Made by a program: the position numbers and the translations under genes
The notes under the pieces: model-generated
Seen by the model: only the letters and a program-made list of their open reading frames with translations
Told to the model about the DNA's origin: nothing
Databases searched by the model: none
Part shown: one piece after another, positions 35,609 through 44,660 of the stretch
Layout: each line of letters begins with the position of its first letter
How positions within the stretch are numbered: position 1 is the first letter of the stretch
Assembly (NCBI GenBank): GCA_019635275.1
Contig: JAHBZV010000009.1
Location: 1 to 64,000 of the forward strand
DNA length: 64,000 bases
Origin: Burkholderiaceae bacterium
GTDB lineage: Bacteria > Pseudomonadota > Gammaproteobacteria > Burkholderiales > Burkholderiaceae_E
Direction of reading: 5' to 3'

Positions 35609-37098
35609 GCGTGGCGCCGGATCGGGCTGACGCGGGGCGCGGTCGGCGCGCGTACGCCAGTTCCACCGCGGTCTGCGCCGCGGACCCCACCGCAGGCGCG
35701 CCGGCGCGTGCCGCCGTGCAGATGCGCGAGATCCACGCCACGCCCGAAGGCCTGGCGCGGCTCGCGGCCTTCTACCGCGACGCCTACGTGGCCGAGTTCC
35801 CGGACCCGGACGAGCGCGAGTCGCTGCGCAACATGCGCGGCTACCTGTCGGCGAAGGCGCGAGGCTGGTACGGCCCGAACTCGTATCACGTCGTGGTGGC
35901 CGAGCTCGACGGGCGGCCGGTCGGCGGCGCGGTGTCCGACTATCTCGCCACGCCCAATGCCGGCATCGTGGAGTTCCTGTTCGTCGTGCCCGACGCGCGC
36001 GGGCGCGGCATCGGCCGGGCGCTGCTCGACGAAACCGTCCGGCTGCTGCGCTCGGATGCGCGCGCCAGCGACCGAGGGCCGCTCACCGCGGTGGTTGCCG
36101 AGATGAACGACCCGTACAGGCGCTCGCCGACTCCCGACAACCTCGACCCGTTCGAGCGCGCCGTCGTCTGGGGCCGCTGGGGCTTCGCCGCGCTGGGCAT
36201 GCGCTACGTCCAGCCGGCGCTCTCGCGCGGCCAGCGACCGGTGGAGAACCTGATGCTGATCGCGCGCATGCTGGCGCGCCCCCGGACCACTCGCGTGCCC
36301 GCGGCCTGGGCACTGGAGGTGGTGGCCGAGTACATGCGCTGGGCGATGAGGATCCCGGCGCCGGCCCGCCATCCGCAGTTTCGGGCGATGGCGGCCGCGC
36401 TCGGGGCGCGGCGCCACGTCGAACTGACGCCGCTGCAGTGCTATGTGGGCCGCGATCCGCAGCGGCCGTTCGAGACCGACGAGATCGCCGCGCCGGGGCG
36501 AAAGCTGCGTGAAACGCTCGCGCTGCTGCGGCGTGCGATTCCGCATGCGGGTCGCGTCGCCCCTGCGGCGCAGTTCCGCGACGCGCTTGCACAGTCGCCG
36601 TCCCGCGCGCGCCGCTACCGGCTCTGGTCGCTGCGCGCGCCGGGCGCCGCTCGCATCGAAGGGCTCGCCAGCTTCTACACGCTCGCGCGATGCGGGTTCG
36701 GCGGCTATGTCGTGCTCGACGGCTCGCTACGCGGGCGCGGCCTCCTGCCCCTGCTGGTCGCGCGCATCGAGGAACGGATGATGCGCGACGGCGCAGGCGC
36801 CGACGGCTGGTTCGTCGAGTGCGGCGACGAGTCGCTGACACCGCTGCGGCGCGCGGGCTTCGCCCCGGTCGGGGGCGACTACCGCCCGCCGGCGGTCGGG
36901 GCCGGCGGCCATGGCCGCGCCGAGCGGCTGCACCTGCTTCACAAGCCCTTCGGCCAGGTGGTCGACCGGCCGGCGTTGTCGCGCGCCTTCGTGCTCGATT
37001 GCGTCGCGGCAATCCTGCGGCACGTCTACCGGGTGGCCAGCCCGCGGCGCCACGCCTGCTACCGCCGCTTCGCCGCGTCGCTGGGGGCGGCGTGCTGA
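35605..37098 (+). CDS. Protein with two GNAT acetyltransferase-like domains
   Basis: A 497-residue soluble protein. The first GNAT domain is about 38-190, with ELDGRPVGGAV, IVEFLFVVPDARGRGIGRALLDE (the acetyl-CoA loop is RGRGIGRA, about 132-139) and AALGMRYVQPAL. A middle region with VELTPLQCYVG follows, and a second GNAT-like domain at about 330-450 has GYVVLDGSLRGRGLLPLLVARIEERM and ECGDESLTPLRRAGFAPVGGDY. The start overlaps the TIR stop and the end overlaps the next gene, so it belongs to the operon. Its acceptor is unknown: a protein, a nucleotide or a toxin-like tRNA target are all open. Met40 is a possible alternative start. Confidence 0.82.
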   Translation: MSVAPDRADAGRGRRAYASSTAVCAADPTAGAPARAAVQMREIHATPEGLARLAAFYRDAYVAEFPDPDERESLRNMRGYLSAKARGWYGPNSYHVVVAELDGRPVGGAVSDYLATPNAGIVEFLFVVPDARGRGIGRALLDETVRLLRSDARASDRGPLTAVVAEMNDPYRRSPTPDNLDPFERAVVWGRWGFAALGMRYVQPALSRGQRPVENLMLIARMLARPRTTRVPAAWALEVVAEYMRWAMRIPAPARHPQFRAMAAALGARRHVELTPLQCYVGRDPQRPFETDEIAAPGRKLRETLALLRRAIPHAGRVAPAAQFRDALAQSPSRARRYRLWSLRAPGAARIEGLASFYTLARCGFGGYVVLDGSLRGRGLLPLLVARIEERMMRDGAGADGWFVECGDESLTPLRRAGFAPVGGDYRPPAVGAGGHGRAERLHLLHKPFGQVVDRPALSRAFVLDCVAAILRHVYRVASPRRHACYRRFAASLGAAC

Positions 37099-38999
37099 CC
37101 CCGCGCCAGCGAGCGGCACTGTGGCGCTGGGGCTTCCTCGCGCTCGGGCTGGTCGCGCTGCTGCTCGGCTTCTTCGGCTTCATCGCGCAGTCGGGATGGG
37201 CCTGGGACCGCCCACACGTGCACGACGCGCTGTTCAAGACCGTGCAGTTGTTCGCGCTGGCCGTCTCCGTCGAGCACCTCGAGAACCCGGCGACGCAACT
37301 GGCGAGCGTGCTCGCGCCGGCCGCCACCGCCGGAACCCTGTGGCTCGCGTTCTTCGGGCGGATTCTCAGGCGCTGGCAGTTCTTCCGGCTGGGATGGCGA
37401 CCCGCCGACGACCTGTTCCTCGGCTGCGGCGAGACCGCCGCGGCGATCGCCGTGCGTCGCAACACCGGCCCGGCGCGCGGCCACGCGCCGCGGATCGTCG
37501 GGCTCGACGTCGTGACCGACACGCCGCTGCAGCGGGCGCTGCGGGAGGCCGGCACGCGCGCGCCGGTGTTTCGCGGCGACGCCAGGTCGCGCGACTACCT
37601 CGACGCCGTCAACGCGGGCGCGGCGCGGCGCATCTGGGTGCTGACCGGCGACGACCGGCGCAACATCGCCATCGCGCGCCAGGTGGTCGCGATGCGCGTC
37701 GCGCGCAGCGACCGCGACGAGGCGGTCGTCGTCGTCGGCATGCGCGAGCCCACGCTCGCGCGCGCGCAGCGCGATCTCTGGCGGCCCCGGCCCGGGGTCG
37801 CGCGCGTCGAGTACTTCGACCTGCCGAGGCTGGCGGCGCGCCGCCTGCTGCAGGTGCATCCGCCCGGCTACCCGACGCTCGACGCCGCGGCCGCCGCGCC
37901 GCCACTGCATCTGTGCGTGGTCGGAGACAGCGACTACGCGAGCGCGTTGCTGGTCCAGGCGGCGATGCACTGCGTCTGCGACGACGATCCCGAGCGCTGC
38001 GTGCAGCTGACCTGGGTCGCGCCGGAGGCCGGCGCGCGGCTGGCGAGCCTGCATCGCCGCCACCCCGCGCTCAACCCCGCGAATGCCGGCGCGACCGGGC
38101 AGCCGGGCGACCCGGTGCTGGCGGGCCTGCTGCCGCTGGCGCGGTTCGCGACGCTGGACGCCGATCCCGCCCAACTCACGCCGAAGCAGTGGCTGGCGTT
38201 GCAGGCGCAGGCGCCGTTCTCGAAGGTCTACGTGACGGCCTCCAACGACCTGCTGACCCGCGGCGCCGCGCTTCGCGTGCAGGCGGTGCAGGACGTCTGC
38301 GCGTCGCTCGGACGGCCCGGCGCGCCGGTGGTCGCGTGCCTGCACGACCGGGCGAGCGCGACCGGTCTCGACAACGACGGGCTCGCGCCGACCGTCGCGC
38401 GATTCGACGCGCTGTCCGAGTGCCTTGCCGGCGGCGAGGCGTATCCGGGCGAGCGGTCCGACGTCCTCGCGAAGGTCGTTCACCTGGCGTACGAGGTCGG
38501 CGACGTCGACGCCGCCACGGCGCAGGACCGTGCGCGGGCCGACGCGCGCTGGGCCGCCGAAACGGACGAGTTCCGCTGGTCGAGCCGGGCGGCCGCCGAT
38601 CACGTCGGCATCAAGCTCGCGCTGCTGGGCGTGTCGAGCGAGACGGCCAGGCTGGACGAGGCTGCTCGCGGCACGCAACCCCTGCTGTCCGCGATGCTGG
38701 CGGACGAGGCGACCATGCAGCGGCTGATGCGCATCGAGCACCGCCGTTTCGTCGCTGAACGGCTGCTCGAGGGCTGGCTGCCGCTGCCCGCGACGACGCC
38801 CGAGGCAGCGGACACACCGAGTGGCCTTGCCTACGACGGCGAGGGCCTCACGCAGAAGACGCTGCTGCGGCTGAATCGCACGCTCGTCGCGTTCGATGCG
38901 CTGACCGATGCGCAGAAGCAGTTCGATCGCCGCATCATCGAAGCGATCCCCGGCTGCCTGCGCGAGGCGCGCCGGCGCTCGACGGGGCACGGGTCGTGA
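37092..38999 (+). CDS. Two-TM ion-channel-like TrkA-N protein with a C-terminal RyR domain
   Basis: A 635-residue membrane protein starting with GTG at 37092, seven bases inside the GNAT gene. Helices at about 12-33 and 72-92 flank KTVQLFALAVSVEHLENPATQL, resembling potassium-channel-like NAD-binding proteins. A Rossmann TrkA-N/RCK domain follows: LFLGCGETAAAIAV (about 108-121), VFRGDARSRDYL, and IWVLTGDDRRNIAIARQV. A second Rossmann-like unit begins at LHLCVVGDSDYASALLVQAA. The last 90 residues match the prokaryotic RyR pattern: EHRRFVAERLLEGW, then LVAFDALTDAQKQFDRRII. RyR domains in bacteria are linked with nucleotide-signal conflict systems, and an RCK unit senses NAD(H) or another nucleotide. 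Channel activity is inference. Confidence 0.8.
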   Translation: MLTPRQRAALWRWGFLALGLVALLLGFFGFIAQSGWAWDRPHVHDALFKTVQLFALAVSVEHLENPATQLASVLAPAATAGTLWLAFFGRILRRWQFFRLGWRPADDLFLGCGETAAAIAVRRNTGPARGHAPRIVGLDVVTDTPLQRALREAGTRAPVFRGDARSRDYLDAVNAGAARRIWVLTGDDRRNIAIARQVVAMRVARSDRDEAVVVVGMREPTLARAQRDLWRPRPGVARVEYFDLPRLAARRLLQVHPPGYPTLDAAAAAPPLHLCVVGDSDYASALLVQAAMHCVCDDDPERCVQLTWVAPEAGARLASLHRRHPALNPANAGATGQPGDPVLAGLLPLARFATLDADPAQLTPKQWLALQAQAPFSKVYVTASNDLLTRGAALRVQAVQDVCASLGRPGAPVVACLHDRASATGLDNDGLAPTVARFDALSECLAGGEAYPGERSDVLAKVVHLAYEVGDVDAATAQDRARADARWAAETDEFRWSSRAAADHVGIKLALLGVSSETARLDEAARGTQPLLSAMLADEATMQRLMRIEHRRFVAERLLEGWLPLPATTPEAADTPSGLAYDGEGLTQKTLLRLNRTLVAFDALTDAQKQFDRRIIEAIPGCLREARRRSTGHGS

Positions 39000-39481
39000 C
39001 GCGCGGCACCGATCGGGCGCCCGACCTGACCGGCCGCGACCTGGCCGCCGATCCGCTGGCCCGCCGCGCGCGCAAGCGCCCGTTGCCGGTCACCGTCGAG
39101 TTCGCTGCGAGCGCGGGGGTGGTGCAGACCCTGGAAGGCCCGGTGCGCTACCGGGCGGGCGACGCGTTGCTCACGGGCATCGCGGGCGAGCGCTGGCCGA
39201 TCGGCCGGGCGAAATTCGACGCGGCCTACGAGCCGGTGCCGCCGACGATCGCGGGCACCGCCGGTGCCTATCGCCGGCGCCCGCTCGTCGTGCGGGCGCG
39301 GCGGATGGGTGCGCCGTTCAGCGTGCGCGTGGGCCACGCCGACGACCTGCTGCAGGGCGGCGCGGGCGACTGGCTGGTGCAGTACGGACGCAACGACTAC
39401 GGCATCGTCGCCGCCGGCCTGTTCGCGCAGACCTACGAGTTGCTCGACGGCGAAACTCCGGGGCCGCCGGCCAGCAGGTAG
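38996..39481 (+). CDS. PGDYG-domain-like protein
   Basis: A 161-residue soluble protein starting at GTG 38996, overlapping the previous stop as GTGA. It has an N-terminal segment DPLARRARKRPLPVTVEFA, a beta-rich middle, and a C-terminal GDWLVQYGRNDYGIVAAGLFAQTYE, which resembles the GDYG motif of the PGDYG family, found as an accessory or C-terminal extension next to RyR and TRPM-like domains. Last gene of the TIR operon. Its final 49 bases overlap the 3' end of the convergent patatin gene. I assign the family from motif memory only. Confidence 0.6.
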   Translation: MTRGTDRAPDLTGRDLAADPLARRARKRPLPVTVEFAASAGVVQTLEGPVRYRAGDALLTGIAGERWPIGRAKFDAAYEPVPPTIAGTAGAYRRRPLVVRARRMGAPFSVRVGHADDLLQGGAGDWLVQYGRNDYGIVAAGLFAQTYELLDGETPGPPASR

Positions 39482-40605
39482 TCGAGCAGCTGCGGCGTGA
39501 CGTCGCGGCTGGCGAGCGCCTGGCCGACCCGCCGCAGCCCGTCCGCGTTGGCAACGGCGTCGAGCCTGCTCGCCGCCATGGCCCCCGGGTCCGGCACGCC
39601 GAGTTCGGCCAGCTTCTCCCCGGTCAGCCAGGTGTTGATGCGAAAGTAGGTGAACAGCTTGCTGGGCACCGCCGAGCGCGCGCCCCGCATGTCGCCGACC
39701 TCGACGTCGATCGACGGGCCCATCCGGCAGGCGCCGAAAGTCCGGCACAGCAGGTCCTGCTCGCGGTCGCTGGCGAGGATCAGCGCGCGCGGCACCTCGC
39801 CGATGTTCCAGAAGATCCCCATGCGTCGCGGACGCAGCGCACGGTCGACGTGGCGCGAATAGCCGGTGCCGAGCGACACCACCGTCAGCTGCTCCTCCGA
39901 CGCCGGCCAGTTGAGCCCGTAGGGGCCGGTCGTCGCGTAGAGGAACGCCTTGAAGGCGGGATTGTTGAATCCGGTCAGGGCGCCGTCGACGAAGATGAAC
40001 TTGTAGGGCTTCGCGCGCCCGAGCGTCACGACCTCCGGCGCGAAGTACACGGGCGCCGCGGCACTCGCGCGCGCGAGCCGCCAGAGCTCGAGCTCGAGGT
40101 TGCAGTCGTCCAGCGTCCGCTCGTTGAACGGCGCGAACGGATTGTTGGACACGATCCAGGGCGAGTCGGTCGTCGCATTGCGCATCACGAGCAGCACGCC
40201 GGTACGCAGCTCGGGCGATCCGAGCCGGGTGTGCTCGCCCAGGAACGCCTTGATGCGTGCCTCGAACTCGCCCTCGTCGTACAGGTGCCACAGGCGCTTG
40301 TGCCAGGCCGCCGCCTTGAACATCCGGCCGGCGTTCTCGACGACGAATTGCCGGGTCTGCACCATCGGCCTGCCGATCGAGATCGCCGCGGCGACGAGCG
40401 CGCCGGCGCTCGTGCCGGCCACCAGGTCGAAGTGATCGGCGAGCACCGCGTCCGGCCTGCCGCTGCGCTCGGCCAGCTGCCTCTCGAGTTCGACGAGGAC
40501 CTCGATCGGAATCAGGCCGCGGATGCCCCCGCCGTCGATCGACAGGATGCGCCGCGGCCGATCGGCCGCGGAGGGGCGAAACGGCCACGCCAGCGTCGAA
40601 CCCAA
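39433..40605 (-). CDS. Patatin-like phospholipase
   Basis: A 390-residue phospholipase with the whole patatin active site: oxyanion loop DGGGIRG (24-30), nucleophile GTSAG (Ser66) and catalytic Asp207 in FVDGALTG. It resembles the patatin effectors of immune signal systems such as CapV more than secreted virulence patatins, since it has no signal peptide. It is on the minus strand, tail to tail with the TIR/RyR operon and overlapping it by 49 bases. Whether it belongs to that system is inferred from the packing. Confidence 0.92.
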   Translation of the reverse strand: MGSTLAWPFRPSAADRPRRILSIDGGGIRGLIPIEVLVELERQLAERSGRPDAVLADHFDLVAGTSAGALVAAAISIGRPMVQTRQFVVENAGRMFKAAAWHKRLWHLYDEGEFEARIKAFLGEHTRLGSPELRTGVLLVMRNATTDSPWIVSNNPFAPFNERTLDDCNLELELWRLARASAAAPVYFAPEVVTLGRAKPYKFIFVDGALTGFNNPAFKAFLYATTGPYGLNWPASEEQLTVVSLGTGYSRHVDRALRPRRMGIFWNIGEVPRALILASDREQDLLCRTFGACRMGPSIDVEVGDMRGARSAVPSKLFTYFRINTWLTGEKLAELGVPDPGAMAASRLDAVANADGLRRVGQALASRDVTPQLLDYLLAGGPGVSPSSNS

Positions 40606-40654
40606 GTCTGCCTCCGATGGCCGGACACCACCGGAAGCATAGCGGCCCGGCGCT

Positions 40655-41098
40655 TCAGGCCGCCATCTCCTTCACGTCGGCCAGCAGCGCCGACGCGTCG
40701 GCGCCCATCGCGTCGTCGAGCATCGGGTACATCATCTGCTCCTCCTTCAGGTTGTGCGGAACGAGCACCTCCAGCAGCGCCTGCGACGCCCGCCGGTACC
40801 CGGCGCCATCCTTCGCCGCGACCGCCGCCCGCATCTGCAGGAAGATGCCCTGCATCTGCTCGTGCTCGGCGCGCATCTGCACGCTCGGGCCCGCCGCGGT
40901 CATACCGGTGCGCTCCTCGAACGCCGGGAACAGCAGGTTCTCCTCCATGTCGATGTGGCGCTCGAGCCGTTGCAGGAACAGCGCGGCCTCGCGCTCGAGC
41001 GCCGCGAAGTCGCCTGCCTGCGCGGCCGCGGTCGCGCGTTCGAGGATGCCGTCGATCAGGACGTGGTCCTGCTGCATCCAGGCGGTGATCGATTCCAT
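40655..41098 (-). CDS. Hemerythrin-domain protein
   Basis: A 147-residue four-helix protein of the HHE family. Iron ligands are expected in QQDHVLIDGILE, LERHIDMEENLLFP, MRAEHEQMQGIF and HNLKEEQMMYPMLD. It probably binds a di-iron centre and oxygen or nitric oxide. It is the last gene on the strand that carries the ferredoxin and benzoyl-CoA reductase operon, 31 bases after the ferredoxin gene. An oxygen-protection role for the very oxygen-sensitive reductase is a reasonable inference. Confidence 0.85.
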   Translation of the reverse strand: MESITAWMQQDHVLIDGILERATAAAQAGDFAALEREAALFLQRLERHIDMEENLLFPAFEERTGMTAAGPSVQMRAEHEQMQGIFLQMRAAVAAKDGAGYRRASQALLEVLVPHNLKEEQMMYPMLDDAMGADASALLADVKEMAA

Positions 41099-41129
41099 GG
41101 TCGTGTCTCCCTTGGGTGTGGCGCACCGT

Positions 41130-41456
41130 TCACGGGTGCTTCAGTTGGTCGAGCTTGTCCTTCACCGTCGCCCAGTGCCCCGCCTCCGGCAGCGCCTCGC
41201 GCTTCCTCGAGATGCCCGGCCAGTCGCGCGCCAGCTCGGCATTCAGGTCGATGAACTTGCGCTGGTCGGCCGGCACGTCGGCGTCGGCGTAGATCGCCTC
41301 GACCGGGCACTCGGCCACGCACGCCGCGCAGTCGATGCACGCGTCGGGGTCGATGACCAGGAAGTTCGGCCCTTCGTGGAACGCGTCGACGGGGCACGCC
41401 TGGACGCAGTCGGTGTGCTTGCAGTTGATGCACGCTTCGGTCACGACGTAGGTCAT
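41130..41456 (-). CDS. bzdM: Ferredoxin of the benzoyl-CoA reductase operon, BzdM-like
   Basis: A 108-residue low-potential ferredoxin. Cluster motifs are CINCKHTDCVQACP and CIDCAACVAECP, then a helical tail (RKFIDLNAELARDWPGI). It is close to the ferredoxin at 14354, with different loops. It follows the four reductase genes in the position of bzdM in Azoarcus, so it is the likely electron donor for ring reduction. GGAGG lies just upstream of the start at 41456. Confidence 0.88.
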   Translation of the reverse strand: MTYVVTEACINCKHTDCVQACPVDAFHEGPNFLVIDPDACIDCAACVAECPVEAIYADADVPADQRKFIDLNAELARDWPGISRKREALPEAGHWATVKDKLDQLKHP

Positions 41457-41508
41457 CGAAGCCTCCGGAGGTCGGGTCGCGGGAATCGGGGCGCGTCGCG
41501 CAGGCGGT

Positions 41509-42480
41509 TCACGCCGCGGCCTGGGCCGGCTTGCCCGCCGGGCGCTTGACGACGACCGGGCACTCGCCGGCCTCGTGGCACGGCTCGAAGCGCTTGCGGG
41601 TCGCCGCCATCGCCGACCAGCGACGTACCGTCGTGGCCTGCGCCTGCCCCTGCTGGGCGGCCGTCGGCGGAATCGGCCTGCCCTCGGCGAGCAGCTTCTC
41701 GACGCGGCGCAGCCCGAGGTACGCCGCGCCGTAGGCGCCGTTCAGCTGCCCCAGCCCGTTGGGCGCGACGTGGAAGCGCTCGCCGAGCGCCGCCTCGAGC
41801 GCCGAGACCATCGCCTCGTTGCGCGTCATGCCGCCGGTGAGCATGTAGCCGGGCTCGAGGCCGACGCGGCGCATCAGCTGGACCGCGCGCCCGCCCAGCG
41901 AGACCATCGCGCCCATCATGATGTCCTCGGCGGCGATCCCGTTGGACAGGTGGTTGATCACCTCGGACTCGGCGAACACCGCGCAGACGCTGCTGATCGC
42001 CTTCGGCGAAGTCGAGCGCATCGCATACGGGCCGATGTCCTCGGTGGTCAACCCCAGGTAGCGCGCGGTCTTCTCGAGGAACGCGCCGGTGCCCGCCGCG
42101 CACTTGTCGTTCAGGCGGAACGCCTTGACGCGCCCCTCGGCATCGACCTTGATCGCCTTGATGTCCTGCCCGCCGATGTCCAGGATCGTGCGCGTGTCGG
42201 GGAACAGGTGCACCGCGGCCTGCGCGTGGGCGGTCAGCTCGGTGATCTGCGCGTGGCGAAACGGTACCGTGTAGCGCCCGTAGCCGGTCGCGCCGACGTA
42301 GACGACCTGCGAACGGTCGAGGCCGCAGTTCTTCATCAGGTCGTCGAAGACCGCCTCCGACGCCTGCGCCAGCTTGAAGCCGGTGCGGCGCACCGCGGTG
42401 CCGACCACCCTGCGCTCGCCGTCGAGCGCGATCGCCTTGGTGTAGGTCGATCCGATGTCCAGTCCAGCAACGTAGAGCAT
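41509..42480 (-). CDS. bzdQ: Benzoyl-CoA reductase, ATP-binding activator subunit BzdQ-like
   Basis: A 323-residue ASKHA-fold ATPase of the BcrA/BadF/BzdQ family. Phosphate loop LDIGSTYTKAIAL, ILDIGGQDIKAIKV, and the cysteine motifs [13 protein letters not shown] and SVCAVFAESEVI, which bind a [4Fe-4S] cluster between the two activator subunits. A 55-residue C-terminal extension (CHEAGECPVVVKRP) has extra cysteines. A strong AGGAGG site precedes ATG 42480. It couples ATP hydrolysis to electron transfer to the catalytic subunits. Confidence 0.93.
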   Translation of the reverse strand: MLYVAGLDIGSTYTKAIALDGERRVVGTAVRRTGFKLAQASEAVFDDLMKNCGLDRSQVVYVGATGYGRYTVPFRHAQITELTAHAQAAVHLFPDTRTILDIGGQDIKAIKVDAEGRVKAFRLNDKCAAGTGAFLEKTARYLGLTTEDIGPYAMRSTSPKAISSVCAVFAESEVINHLSNGIAAEDIMMGAMVSLGGRAVQLMRRVGLEPGYMLTGGMTRNEAMVSALEAALGERFHVAPNGLGQLNGAYGAAYLGLRRVEKLLAEGRPIPPTAAQQGQAQATTVRRWSAMAATRKRFEPCHEAGECPVVVKRPAGKPAQAAA

Positions 42481-42489
42481 TCGATCCTC

Positions 42490-43302
42490 CTAGGCCAGCG
42501 CTTCGGCCGGCAGGCTCACGGTTCCCAGGGCGTGCTCGCGGGCGACCAGCGCCGCGCCGAGCGCGCCGCAGAAGTGCGCGTCCGGGCTCACGTTGATCTT
42601 CATGCCCACCGCCTCCTCGATCAGCTTCACCATCGCGACGTTGCGGCTGACCCCTCCGGTGAACGTCACCTCGGCGTGCACGCCGACGCGGCGTGCGAGC
42701 GAGACGCAGCGGCTGGTGATCGCCTGGTGCACGCCCATCAGCACGTCCTCGGGCAGGATCCCCTTGGCGAGGTGGCTGATGATTTCCGACTCGGCGAACA
42801 CCGTGCAGGTGGTGGTGATGCGCACCGGGTTGCGCGACTCGAGCGCCAGCGGGCCGAGTTCGCCCAGCGACATCTCCAGCGCGTACGACGCCGCGCCCAG
42901 GAAGCGTCCGGTTCCCGCCGCGCACTTGTCGTTCATCGTGAAGTCGGCCACCTGGCCGTCGGGCTTGACCGCGATCGCCTTGGTGTCCTGCCCGCCGATG
43001 TCGATCACGGTCCGCGTGCCCGGGAACAGCGCCACGGCGCCGCGCGCGTGGCAGCTGATCTCGGTCACCTGCTCGTGGCCGAACGACACGTTGTATCGGC
43101 CGTACCCGGTGCTCGCGATCCGCACGACCTGCGCCTCGTCGACGCCGGCATCCGCCAGCGCCGCGCGGAACGCGTCCTGCGCGATCGTGACCATGCTGGT
43201 CTCCATGTCGAGCAGCGCGCGTCCGACGACCTTGCCGTCCTCGTCGAGGATCACCGCCTTGGTCTGCGTCGACCCGACGTCGACTCCGCCGAAGTAGTTC
43301 AT
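42490..43302 (-). CDS. bzdP: Benzoyl-CoA reductase, ATP-binding activator subunit BzdP-like
   Basis: A 270-residue second ASKHA ATPase subunit: [43 protein letters not shown] and [15 protein letters not shown], sharing the cluster cysteines with BzdQ. The start overlaps the stop of the bzdO gene by four bases. The heterodimer of BzdP and BzdQ hydrolyses ATP and passes ferredoxin electrons on. Confidence 0.93.
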   Translation of the reverse strand: MNYFGGVDVGSTQTKAVILDEDGKVVGRALLDMETSMVTIAQDAFRAALADAGVDEAQVVRIASTGYGRYNVSFGHEQVTEISCHARGAVALFPGTRTVIDIGGQDTKAIAVKPDGQVADFTMNDKCAAGTGRFLGAASYALEMSLGELGPLALESRNPVRITTTCTVFAESEIISHLAKGILPEDVLMGVHQAITSRCVSLARRVGVHAEVTFTGGVSRNVAMVKLIEEAVGMKINVSPDAHFCGALGAALVAREHALGTVSLPAEALA

Positions 43303-44648
43303 GCCCGGGCCTCCTTCGTGGTGGCGGCGGGCCGCCCCGCCGTGGGGGCGGCGCCGCCGCGTTGCTGCAGCGACTCGAAGAACGCGTCGACCCGGTTCTT
43401 GATCTGCGCGTCGGACCAGTAGCGCGGGTCGATCAGGTCGGATTCGATGTACAGGCTCGGCACGTTCAGCCGCTTGTTCAGGAAATTGCGCGTGTCGGCC
43501 ATGCCCGAGGACACGAAGCGGCAGCTCTTGATCCCGTGGAACACGATGCCGTCGACGTCGTAGTCGCGGATCTGCTGGGCCAGCCGCTCGTGCGCGAAGA
43601 ACTGGTTCGACAGCCCGCGCTGCGCGGCGAGCGCCGTGATCTCGGCCAGGCTCTCCAGCGGCCGCGACGTGTCGTAGACCATCTCGCCGGCGTCCATGCC
43701 GCCGGCGGCGAAGGTCAGGTAGTCGGAGTACGCGAAGACGCCGCCCCAGCTCTCGAAGAGCTCGACCAGCCGGCGCATCGACACGTAGCACGGGGTGCCG
43801 GAGAACAGCAGGCGGAAGCGCTCGCCGGGGACCCGTCCCTCGCCGCGCGCCACCTTCGCGCGCAGCTGCTCCTCGAGTCGGCGCATGAAGTCGACGCCCT
43901 CCTCGGTGCCGCGGTACACGTTCATGATGCCGATGTAGGTCAGCCCGTCGAGCATCGCGTTGTACGGCGCGGGGCAGGTGCGGTTCAGCGCCATCACGTT
44001 GTTCCAGTGGAACACCATGCGGTTCACGCGATCGAGCACCTCGGCCAGGCGATCGAAATCGAAACGCCGGCCGGTGATCTTCTCGCAGCGGGTGATCAGG
44101 TGGCGGAACTGCGCCTCGACCCACTGCGCGTCGGCCATGTGCTGCGCGTCGCCGCGTCGCACCTGCCAGTTCGCGCCGCGCTGCCCGGGCAGGTCGAGCA
44201 CGAACGTGGGCGTCTTGAGCATGCGCTCCCAGATCTCGCCCCACTTGATGAAGGTGCTGCACATGTTCGACGCGATCGCGATGTCGGCCTTCGGGATCGT
44301 GCCGGCCGGGTGCTGCTGCTCGCGCAGGATCAGTCCGACGTCGGCCTTCACGTACGAGCAGACGTCGGGCGAATAGCCGTAGTCCTCCGACTCGCGCAGG
44401 TACTCCTCCGAGACCTTTCGCACGCCGGTCTGCAGCGAGTTGATCTCCGGGAAGACGAGCTGGAAGTCGAAGGCGCGCAGGATCTCGACGGCGTTGCCCA
44501 TCACGAAGACGTTCGCGACGTTCTGGCCGCGCTCGCGCGCCTTCGCCAGGCCCGCGTACCAGTCCTTCATCAGCTGCTGGCCCGCCTGGTGGGCGTTGAA
44601 TTCGGCCGGCGCGGCGGCGGCCGGCTTCTCGAGGGTTTCGGTGGTCAT
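43299..44648 (-). CDS. bzdO: Benzoyl-CoA reductase catalytic subunit BzdO-like
   Basis: A 449-residue subunit of the 2-hydroxyacyl-CoA dehydratase D family (BcrB/BadE/BzdO). Conserved cysteines include [37 protein letters not shown] and [13 protein letters not shown], expected to bind a [4Fe-4S] cluster and shape the active site. The length matches BzdO of Azoarcus (about 450). With BzdN it reduces benzoyl-CoA to a cyclohexadiene-carboxyl-CoA, without oxygen. Confidence 0.93.
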   Translation of the reverse strand: MTTETLEKPAAAAPAEFNAHQAGQQLMKDWYAGLAKARERGQNVANVFVMGNAVEILRAFDFQLVFPEINSLQTGVRKVSEEYLRESEDYGYSPDVCSYVKADVGLILREQQHPAGTIPKADIAIASNMCSTFIKWGEIWERMLKTPTFVLDLPGQRGANWQVRRGDAQHMADAQWVEAQFRHLITRCEKITGRRFDFDRLAEVLDRVNRMVFHWNNVMALNRTCPAPYNAMLDGLTYIGIMNVYRGTEEGVDFMRRLEEQLRAKVARGEGRVPGERFRLLFSGTPCYVSMRRLVELFESWGGVFAYSDYLTFAAGGMDAGEMVYDTSRPLESLAEITALAAQRGLSNQFFAHERLAQQIRDYDVDGIVFHGIKSCRFVSSGMADTRNFLNKRLNVPSLYIESDLIDPRYWSDAQIKNRVDAFFESLQQRGGAAPTAGRPAATTKEARA

Positions 44649-44660
44649 GGGAATCTCCTG

